Positions 1 to 6,472 of a DNA stretch of 9,663 nt are shown here, one piece after another. A program made the position numbers and the translations under genes. The notes under the pieces were generated by a model. That model was not told the DNA's origin. It was given only the letters and a program-made list of their open reading frames with translations, and searched no databases. Positions within the stretch are counted from its first letter, which is position 1, and each line of letters begins with the position of its first letter. Source of the stretch: Geomobilibacter sp964431365 (GTDB lineage: Bacteria > Desulfobacterota > Desulfuromonadia > Geobacterales > DSM-12255); the NCBI GenBank assembly GCA_964431365.1, contig CAYSJJ010000103.1:1-9663 (forward strand), given 5' to 3'.

Positions 1-962
1 TGGGGATCACCCAACTGGATGTGGGGGCAGAACGGATCCAGAGCATCACCTCTCACTTTTCGCACATATCGGTGTTCGCCTGCACCGCCGAAAAGAACCC
101 CGACTGGATCCTGCGCCTGATGCGTGCCGGTGCGGTCGAGTATCTGCTCAAGCCGGTGGACAAGGCCGACCTGTTCGAGGCGATCCAGAAGATCGGCAAG
201 CTCTGGATGGCCAACAACCGCGGAGAAACGCCGGCCAAAGAGGGGAAGATTGTGTCGGTCTACAACCCTATCGGCGGGATGGGGACCACGACCATCGCGG
301 TCAACCTGGCTGCCGCCATGGCAAAGGACAACAGTAACGTGGCGCTGGTCGACCTCAACCTCTTCAGCGGGGATGTGTCGACCTTTCTCGACGTCAGCCC
401 CCGCTACACGCTGACCAGTGTGACCAGCAACCTCGCCCGGCTCGACGCCAGCTTTCTGATGAGCGTCATGACCCAGCACTCGTCCGGCGTCTATCTCCTC
501 AGCGAGCCGCTTGACGTCGAAGAGACGGTGGCGATCACGCCGGAGCAGATTCAGCGGATGCTGACATTCTTCAAACAGGTCTTTTCATACGTCATCGTCG
601 ATACCGGTGGTCAACTCTACGGCACCAACGAGACGGTGTTCAGGAAATCAGAGCTGGTCCTGTTCAACACGGTGCTGAACCTCCCCTCCCTCAAGAATGC
701 CAAGCGTTACCTGTCGGCCATGGACAAGCGCGGTTTGCCCCGGGAGAGGATCAAGATCGTGGTGAACAGGTACCTGCCCAAGGCCGACATACGGATACAG
801 GATGCCGAGAAGGTGCTTGACCGTGAAATCTTTATCACGATTCCGAACGAATACTCCGAGGTGAACAACTCCATCAACAAGGGAACGCCTGTCGTGAGCC
901 TCTACCCCCGTTCGCCCGTGACCAAGGCTGTTTTCAAACTTGCGGAGATGGTCAGTAAATAA
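1..962 (+). CDS. cpaE: CpaE/TadZ-like pilus localisation ATPase, 5' end missing
   Basis: In the Tad (Flp pilus) system CpaE/TadZ is a MinD/ParA-like protein that places the secretion machine at its cellular site. The reading frame is open to the left edge, so the gene starts outside the window; the GTG at 21 is internal, because the residues around it continue a receiver domain. Seen: the C-terminal half of a CheY-like receiver (the conserved Thr in FACTAEK and Lys in YLLKPVD; the acceptor Asp would lie upstream), then a MinD-type domain from about position 247. The Walker A loop at 273-293 reads GGMGTTT with IGG before it, so both the signature lysine and the P-loop lysine are absent. A switch-like VALVDLNLFSGDVSTFLD follows near 340-395, and a Walker-B-like VIVDTGG near 592. 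Loss of the P-loop lysine is known for TadZ proteins, so this is typical of the family rather than decay. The stop is 19 bp before cpaF. Confidence 0.9.
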   Translation, partial: GITQLDVGAERIQSITSHFSHISVFACTAEKNPDWILRLMRAGAVEYLLKPVDKADLFEAIQKIGKLWMANNRGETPAKEGKIVSVYNPIGGMGTTTIAVNLAAAMAKDNSNVALVDLNLFSGDVSTFLDVSPRYTLTSVTSNLARLDASFLMSVMTQHSSGVYLLSEPLDVEETVAITPEQIQRMLTFFKQVFSYVIVDTGGQLYGTNETVFRKSELVLFNTVLNLPSLKNAKRYLSAMDKRGLPRERIKIVVNRYLPKADIRIQDAEKVLDREIFITIPNEYSEVNNSINKGTPVVSLYPRSPVTKAVFKLAEMVSK

Positions 963-981
963 ACCCAACCGGAGACTGATT

Positions 982-2304
<1,323 letters not shown>

Positions 2305-2319
2305 ACGGTGAGGTGACAG

Positions 2320-3285
2320 GTGATCTTCGTCGTAATCGCACTGACATTCATCGCTGTGTTTCTCCTGGTCTCGTCCGTATTCCTCGGGATCACAACGGCA
2401 CAGGAACTGCCATCAACGGCGCTGAAGAAGCGGCTCCGCCGGATGGCCATGCAGTCGGACGATGGGGCGATCCCGGATGAGCTGAAGAGCGAGATCATCC
2501 GCGAGATACCGCCGTTCGAACGGCTCCTGGCACGTCTGCCGGTACTGCGCAACCTGGACCGGAATCTGGATCACGCCGGCCTCAAGATCACGCCGACACA
2601 GTTCATGCTCTATACCCTGCTGGCCATGGTCGTGGGATTCGGCCTCGGCTACTTGTTTCTGAAGAACCTTTTGTATGCCTGTGTCGGCCCGCTGATCGTG
2701 ATTGCGGCGGTTGCCATCATGCTGGATCACCTGAAGAAAAGGCGGGAACTGAAGTTTACCGAACAGTTGCCGGATGTACTGGCGATGCTCTCACGCTCGC
2801 TTCGTGCCGGTCACTCCATGAACAGCGCAATCGAGCTGGTGGGAAATGAAGTCGTCGACCCGGCCGGAGAACTTTTCAAGATCGCGTACGAGCAGCAGAA
2901 GCTTGGTTTACGCATTATCGATACCCTGTCCAACATGACCCAGAGGATCGAGAGCCTCGACCTCCGCTTCTTCATCACGTCGGTCAGCATCCATGGCGAC
3001 GTCGGCGGCAACCTGGCAGAGGTACTGGACAAACTGGCTGAAACCATCCGCGAGCGGCTGAAGATCAGGCGCCAGGTGCGGGTCATTACCGCCCAGGGGC
3101 GGCTCTCGGGATACGTGCTGGGGGCGCTGCCGATCATCGTCTTCCTGGGGATGAACATAATGATGCCGGGCTATGAAGAACTGTTGTTCAAGGAAAAATT
3201 GGGAAACTACATGCTGATAGCCGCGGTCATACTCCAGATAATCGGTTTTCTGGTAATCAGGAAGATCATCAATATCCGGATCTGA
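2320..3285 (+). CDS. tadB: TadB, inner-membrane platform protein of the Tad pilus
   Basis: TadB is one of two GspF-like integral membrane proteins forming the inner-membrane platform on which the CpaF ATPase acts. The start is GTG 2320, chosen because a membrane helix begins at residue 1 and GGTGAGGTG lies just upstream (2307-2315). The protein has 321 residues, normal for TadB. Layout: membrane helix about 1-22; a basic cytoplasmic segment including KKRLRR (36-41); paired helices about 95-135; the T2SSF (GspF) domain about 145-255 with FTEQLPDVLAMLSRSLRAGHSM (146-167) and GDVGGNLAEVLDKLAETIRER (226-246); then helices about 262-282 and 297-315. The stop is 6 bp before tadC and its last bases overlap the tadC ribosome site, which suggests coupled translation and matched amounts of the two partners. 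No anomaly seen. Confidence 0.94.
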   Translation: MIFVVIALTFIAVFLLVSSVFLGITTAQELPSTALKKRLRRMAMQSDDGAIPDELKSEIIREIPPFERLLARLPVLRNLDRNLDHAGLKITPTQFMLYTLLAMVVGFGLGYLFLKNLLYACVGPLIVIAAVAIMLDHLKKRRELKFTEQLPDVLAMLSRSLRAGHSMNSAIELVGNEVVDPAGELFKIAYEQQKLGLRIIDTLSNMTQRIESLDLRFFITSVSIHGDVGGNLAEVLDKLAETIRERLKIRRQVRVITAQGRLSGYVLGALPIIVFLGMNIMMPGYEELLFKEKLGNYMLIAAVILQIIGFLVIRKIINIRI

Positions 3286-3291
3286 GGTGCC

Positions 3292-4212
3292 ATGATGCTG
3301 TACATGACGGTTGTTTCGGTGTTTGTCTGCGTGGCCCTGATGGTGGGGGGGACCCTCTACCTTGTCCTGACCAGGCGCAGCGTCATTCAGGAGCGCCTTG
3401 AAAAGCTCATGCCCGCGAAGGTTGTCGTGGGTAGCAGGCCGAAGCTGATCAGCGAAGCGACCCCTTTCCAAAAATTCCTTGCCGATTTGGGGGGTAAAGT
3501 ACCCACCCGGGCCCATGATCGGTTGAAGTACACCAAATTTCTGCTGGCTGCAGGATACCGAAGAGAGAGCCTGCCCATCTTCATCGGGAGCAAGTTTTTC
3601 CTCTGCCTGTTGCTGCCGGCCCTTTTCATCCTGTTGTACGCCCTCCCCAAGGGGCTTACCCTGCAGAGCGAGTTCCTCCTCCTGGAGGTCGCCCTGGCGA
3701 TAATCGGCTATCTGCTCCCCAGTCTCTGGCTGCAGAACAGGGTCAAGAAACGGAAGCTGGAGATCTTCCATACGCTTCCCGATATTCTCGACATGCTTAC
3801 GGTCTGCGTCGAGGCCGGCATGGGGATCGATGCGGCCCTGGTCAAGGCTACCGACCACCCGCAGTTTCGCGGCAATCCGTTGGCGGAAGAGTTCAGGACC
3901 GCAGGCCAGGAAACACGGGCCGGCAAGGTACGAACCGAGGCGCTGCGCGACATGGCTGACCGTACCATGGTGGACGACGTGAGCGCGTTTGTCACCATGT
4001 TGATCCAGACCGAACGGTTCGGCACCAGCCTGAGCCAGGCGCTCCGGGTTCACTCCGACAGTCTCCGGACCAAGCGACGACAGATCGCCGAGGAGGCTGC
4101 GGCAAAAACCGCCATCAAGATGCTGTTCCCGCTCGTGTTCTTCGTATTCCCGGCGCTGTTCGTCGCCTTGATCGGCCCGGCCGTGTTGTCGTTCAAGCTT
4201 CTGTTCAGATAA
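3292..4212 (+). CDS. tadC: TadC, second inner-membrane platform protein of the Tad pilus
   Basis: GspF-domain partner of TadB in the Tad inner-membrane platform. The start is ATG 3292 (a second ATG follows at 3295); GAGGTG at 3284-3289 overlaps the tadB stop codon. The protein has 306 residues, typical for TadC. Helix about 3-26, a cytoplasmic stretch with a possible amphipathic part (27-95), two helices about 100-117 and 125-147, then the T2SSF domain about 155-270 with FHTLPDILDMLTVCVEAGMG (159-178) and QTERFGTSLSQALRVHSD (229-246), and a final helix about 276-300. The motif HTLPDILDML is the TadC counterpart of EQLPDVLAML in TadB, so the two genes are ancient paralogues. In many Tad loci TadD or TadG genes follow; here a very small frame follows 20 bp later instead. 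Confidence 0.94.
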   Translation: MMLYMTVVSVFVCVALMVGGTLYLVLTRRSVIQERLEKLMPAKVVVGSRPKLISEATPFQKFLADLGGKVPTRAHDRLKYTKFLLAAGYRRESLPIFIGSKFFLCLLLPALFILLYALPKGLTLQSEFLLLEVALAIIGYLLPSLWLQNRVKKRKLEIFHTLPDILDMLTVCVEAGMGIDAALVKATDHPQFRGNPLAEEFRTAGQETRAGKVRTEALRDMADRTMVDDVSAFVTMLIQTERFGTSLSQALRVHSDSLRTKRRQIAEEAAAKTAIKMLFPLVFFVFPALFVALIGPAVLSFKLLFR

Positions 4213-4232
4213 CCAGGGAGGGGGGTGACACC

Positions 4233-4322
4233 GTGAGCATGAACATTGATTTCAACAGTCTCTTGCTTATCATTCTTGCAGTCGAACTGGCCTTGATTTA
4301 CACGCGGCTCGGGAACAAATGA
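4233..4322 (+). CDS. small single-span membrane peptide (29 aa), tadC-linked
   Basis: I do not recognise a family. GTG 4233 opens a 29-codon frame with a strong purine-rich ribosome site (GGGAGGGGGG, 4216-4225) seven bases upstream; an in-frame ATG at 4239 would give 27 residues but sits further from that site than usual. The peptide has a polar N-terminus (MSMNIDFN), a hydrophobic run from about residue 9 to 23 (LLLIILAVELALIY) and a basic tail (TRLGNK), which fits a single membrane helix. Glu18 falls in the middle of the helix, unusual for a passive anchor and more like a residue used for helix contact. Ends on TGA 4320-4322, right before a GC-rich stem-loop, so it would be the last gene of the Tad operon. 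It is not a normal Flp pilin: too short and no processing motif. It could be a regulator or stabiliser of the TadB/TadC platform, or a chance frame; the ribosome site and position favour a real gene. Confidence 0.55.
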   Translation: MSMNIDFNSLLLIILAVELALIYTRLGNK

Positions 4323-4332
4323 GCGAGCATCC

Positions 4333-4358
4333 GCCCCCGACAGTTCGCTGCCGGGGGC
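4333..4358 (+). terminator. GC-rich stem-loop at the end of the Tad operon
   Basis: Two 11-base arms (4333-4343 and 4348-4358) pair with one A-C mismatch around a TTCG loop. No T-run follows, so this is not a classical intrinsic terminator; it could slow polymerase, assist Rho or protect the 3' end of the mRNA. A weaker 6-bp hairpin (4360-4365 with 4376-4381) follows. The position between the small frame and the next promoter fits an operon boundary. Confidence 0.45.
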
Positions 4359-4389
4359 CTGTCCGAGAGCGTGACCGGACAATCTCCGG

Positions 4390-4420
4390 TTGACATAGTT
4401 CTTTGCTGCTGCCGGATTAT
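4390..4420 (+). promoter_or_regulatory. putative sigma-70 promoter for the lipoprotein/barrel pair
   Basis: A perfect TTGACA -35 hexamer at 4390-4395 is followed 19 bases later by GATTAT (4415-4420), a modest -10 candidate. Transcription would begin near 4427, giving a short leader with GGGAGGG (4432-4438) eight bases before ATG 4447. The spacer is longer than the ideal 17, so the assignment is tentative. Confidence 0.4.
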
Positions 4421-4446
4421 TCTCCAACCTCGGGAGGGACGTTTAC

Positions 4447-5406
4447 ATGAGACATCTGAATCTGCTATTCCCCGTCATACTGCTGCTCTCTTCACTGGCG
4501 ATAACCGGCTGCGGCGGATCGAGTGCCGGCACGAACAGTTCGACAAGCGATCCTTTTGCGACGGGAGGTGGCGGTGGCGGTACAACAACACCCCCTTCCG
4601 GCAGCGGCACGGTCCTGTCGTACAACCTGACTCTCAATACCGTTGGCGCATCGGGAGGCGGGTCAACGGTCGGTCCCGGGAGTACGGTTATTGCGACTGC
4701 CGTCCTTATTGATTCAACGGGAAATCCGGTTGCCAACCAGCCGGTAAAGTTCGAAAAGATCGACAGCGCGGCGCCGGTGACCATCACGACACCCATCATC
4801 AGCACCGACTCGAACGGCAAGGCCATAAACTTCCTCAAGGCGGACAATCTCCCCAGCACCTCCAGTTCCAGCTATGACATCATCATGAAGGCTTCCACCT
4901 CGGTAAACGGGCAGGTGGTCACATCGCTGACCATTTTCAAGGTCGTGCGGAGTGCCGGCAACGTGATCAACTTCATCACGTCCAAATCACCGACCGACCC
5001 GGACGGCACCCTGAACAAGGTAGCAGTCACCTTAAAGAATGTGAATCCTGCCATTCAGCCGACTACCGGCATCGTGCAGTTGGTACCGTTCGAGGTTCTC
5101 GACAGCAACGGTATCGCCATGCCCCGGCAACAGGTTAGCGTAAGCATTTACAGTGTTATGGGTGGAGCCGGGTGTACCTCATTCATCGACAGCCCCGAGC
5201 TTCCTGCCGTTCGCACGGTCACCACGGACGACAACGGCAAGGGCATCTTCAATGCCGTTGTTTCGATGGCAACCCCCCCGATCGGATCGGAAAACAGCTG
5301 CGCCATCATCTACCGGGCTACAACAACGCTTACCGGGCTTCCCGATCCACCGGTATTTTCCTACGGTGGATTCATAGCCAACGTAAAGAACGATCTAGCT
5401 CTCTAA
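4447..5406 (+). CDS. Big-1 (invasin-like) two-domain lipoprotein
   Basis: Predicted surface or periplasm-facing lipoprotein of 319 residues. The start ATG 4447 has GGGAGGG at 4432-4438. A signal peptide (1-21) ends in the lipobox ITGC with Cys22 as lipid attachment site. A flexible linker rich in Gly/Ser/Thr/Pro with a six-glycine run spans about 23-55. Two bacterial Ig-like domains follow, about 57-167 and 173-315. Both show the Big-1 pattern of a D(S)xGxxxxxxxV strand (DSTGNPVANQPVKF and DSNGIAMPRQQVSV) followed by TDxNGK (TDSNGKAINF and TDDNGKGIFNA). Cys243 and Cys285 are the only cysteines after the lipid site and could form a disulfide in domain 2. Big-1 domains are usually stalks or adhesive modules of surface proteins. 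The gene lies directly behind the Tad cluster and 28 bp before a barrel gene, so it may anchor or cooperate with the pilus, but no sequence feature proves this. Confidence 0.85.
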   Translation: MRHLNLLFPVILLLSSLAITGCGGSSAGTNSSTSDPFATGGGGGGTTTPPSGSGTVLSYNLTLNTVGASGGGSTVGPGSTVIATAVLIDSTGNPVANQPVKFEKIDSAAPVTITTPIISTDSNGKAINFLKADNLPSTSSSSYDIIMKASTSVNGQVVTSLTIFKVVRSAGNVINFITSKSPTDPDGTLNKVAVTLKNVNPAIQPTTGIVQLVPFEVLDSNGIAMPRQQVSVSIYSVMGGAGCTSFIDSPELPAVRTVTTDDNGKGIFNAVVSMATPPIGSENSCAIIYRATTTLTGLPDPPVFSYGGFIANVKNDLAL

Positions 5407-5434
5407 ACATAACCACATCTGCCAGGGGGAACGC

Positions 5435-6049
5435 ATGTACAGGTACATTTTCGTTATAGTGTTAATGTTCACATTTGCTTCGTCATCGGCGTTTGCCGAC
5501 ACCATTGCCAACCGTCTGGGTGTTACGGGCAGGGTCGGCTTCGCCGTGCCGGTGAAGGACGATTTCATCAACGCTACTTCCGAGACCAAGACCGGCTTCG
5601 CCGGTGGCGGCGGTCTTATCTACGGCTTCAATGACTACCTGGCAGCCGAGTTCGATGTCACCCATATGCCCAAGCTCGATGTCAACAACGGCGGGGTAAA
5701 AACCTTCGAGGCCGCCATAACCGATATCTCGCTCGGCCTTCAGTACCGGATCACACCGCTGAAGAAGGTGGTCCCGTATATCGGCGCCGGTGCCGACTTC
5801 ATCAAGGGGAGCCTGACACACGTGAATGGCGCTACCTACAGTGTTGACTGGACCTATGGCGGGCATGTGAATGCGGGTCTTGACTGGTTCCTGACCAAAG
5901 GTATCGCCCTGACGGCCGATTTCCGGGGCGTGATCGCAACGTCGGGAGAGATCCAGAGTGGCTCCACCAAGGTAAGCGAATACGACCCGTTCTGGGTCCA
6001 GGGAATGTTCGGCGCCAGATTCGTCCTTCCTGAGCACTTCTGGAAATAG
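5435..6049 (+). CDS. OmpW/OmpA-like outer-membrane beta-barrel protein
   Basis: Predicted small outer-membrane barrel of 204 residues. ATG 5435 is preceded by AGGGGGA (5424-5430). Signal peptide about 1-21 with cleavage likely at AFA|DT. The mature part shows the alternating polar/aromatic strands of an 8-stranded barrel: LGVTGRVGFAVPV (28-40), FAGGGGLIYGFNDYLAAEFDVTHM, ITDISLGLQYRITP, VVPYIGAGADFIKGSL (113-127), GGHVNAGLDWFL, GIALTADFRGVIA, and a last strand ending GARFVLP. The PYIGAGADF core is like the central strand of OmpW and the PF13505 barrel family. The final residues are PEHFWK, so the aromatic barrel end signal is followed by one Lys. It is probably co-transcribed with the lipoprotein gene and could be its partner in the outer membrane. 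Exact subfamily and any transported ligand are unknown. Confidence 0.82.
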   Translation: MYRYIFVIVLMFTFASSSAFADTIANRLGVTGRVGFAVPVKDDFINATSETKTGFAGGGGLIYGFNDYLAAEFDVTHMPKLDVNNGGVKTFEAAITDISLGLQYRITPLKKVVPYIGAGADFIKGSLTHVNGATYSVDWTYGGHVNAGLDWFLTKGIALTADFRGVIATSGEIQSGSTKVSEYDPFWVQGMFGARFVLPEHFWK

Positions 6050-6059
6050 CGGCATGTGT

Positions 6060-6089
6060 AGGGGCGAAGCGGTGGTCCGTTTCGCCCCT
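6060..6089. repeat. intergenic palindrome, possible dispersed REP-like repeat
   Basis: Thirteen bases (6060-6072) pair with 6077-6089 around a 4-base loop (TGGT) with only one G-T wobble. The outer arms AGGGGCGAA and TTCGCCCCT are perfect. The structure lies 10 bp after the barrel stop codon, where a terminator would be, but has no T-run behind it. The GTAGGGGCGA style of arm is like dispersed palindromic units seen between genes in many bacteria, so it may be one copy of a genome-wide family. This is the only copy in the window. Confidence 0.65.
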
Positions 6090-6103
6090 GCGGAAAGATA
6101 CGA

Positions 6104-6118
6104 CTTGAATACGATTGC
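6104..6118 (+). promoter_or_regulatory. upstream box CTTGAATnCnATTGC, copy 1
   Basis: The 15-base block begins 27 bases before ATG 6131. The same block, 13 of 15 bases identical, begins 27 bases before ATG 8887. Neither gene has a clear Shine-Dalgarno site. TTGAAT here is also followed after 16 bases by TACAAT (6127-6132), which would look like a promoter but would start the RNA inside the gene. Function unknown; it may be chance. Confidence 0.25.
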
Positions 6119-6130
6119 AAAGTTATTACA

Positions 6131-6472
6131 ATGAAGGCCGTTGTTGCGCATTCCGGAAAGGAGTTGGTCGCTCGCGTCAAGGTGGCTGACTCCTTTTTTT
6201 TGCGTCTACGGGGACTGCTGGGAGCAAGCTCCCTGCCGCGGGACGAAGGGCTCTGGATCGTCCCCTGCAAGGGTGTCCACACCTTCGGCATGCGGTTCCC
6301 CATCGATGTGCTCTTTCTTGACAAGGAGAACCGGGTTGTCCGGTCGATCGTCAATATCCGCCCCAACAGGGTCACACCGGTTTTCCGCGCCGCAGTCTCT
6401 GCCCTTGAACTGCCCGCATTCACCATAGATCATCACTGCATTGCCATGGGAGATACCATTGAATTCGAGTAA
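6131..6472 (+). CDS. DUF192 family protein
   Basis: Small (113 aa) DUF192 (PF02643) protein; the biochemical role of this family is not established. Seen: the opening strand MKAVVAHSGKELVARVKVAD, the conserved RLRGLLG (25-31), an LWIVPCKGVHTFGMRFPIDVLFLD core (41-64) with the family's H...GM..PIDV pattern, VTPVFRAAVSALELPA (81-96) and the end MGDTIEFE. No signal peptide or membrane helix is present, so it should be cytoplasmic, whereas many DUF192 members are exported. ATG 6131 gives the full family length, but no convincing Shine-Dalgarno sequence precedes it. It follows a palindromic intergenic element and seems to open a new transcription unit. Its last 14 bases overlap the start of the next gene, implying coupled translation with a membrane glycosyltransferase-like protein. 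Confidence 0.88.
   Translation: MKAVVAHSGKELVARVKVADSFFLRLRGLLGASSLPRDEGLWIVPCKGVHTFGMRFPIDVLFLDKENRVVRSIVNIRPNRVTPVFRAAVSALELPAFTIDHHCIAMGDTIEFE
6448..6452 (+). promoter_or_regulatory. ribosome binding site that selects a TTG start
   Basis: GGGAG lies inside the 3' end of the DUF192 gene, six bases before TTG 6459. The other upstream in-frame start, TTG 6441, has no such site. No ATG or GTG occurs in this frame near the N-terminus, so TTG 6459 is the best-supported start for the next gene. Confidence 0.6.

Noticed and set aside
21..23. GTG 21 as the real start of cpaE
   Set aside because: The frame is open to the window edge, and the protein at this point is in the middle of a receiver domain, so the gene must start upstream.
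940..981. extended CpaF start at 940 inside cpaE
   Set aside because: No ribosome site; the extra residues (MRRWSVNKPNRRLI) are cpaE 3' sequence in another frame, and ATG 982 has GGAG at the right distance.
2908..4053. 381-codon open frame on the minus strand across tadB and tadC
   Set aside because: It is antisense to two clear GspF-family genes, its product is rich in His, Gln and Pro with no recognisable domain, and it has no plausible start context. Long antisense frames are expected in GC-rich coding DNA.
4233..4322. small frame as an Flp pilin
   Set aside because: Flp pilins have a cleavable leader ending in Gly with a downstream Glu-Tyr pair and about 50 or more residues; this frame has neither the leader site nor the length, despite a Glu in its helix.
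6105..6132. TTGAAT-N16-TACAAT as the DUF192 promoter
   Set aside because: RNA would begin inside the gene, beyond ATG 6131, while the DUF192 protein needs that start for its usual first strand. The second copy of the box lacks a matching -10.
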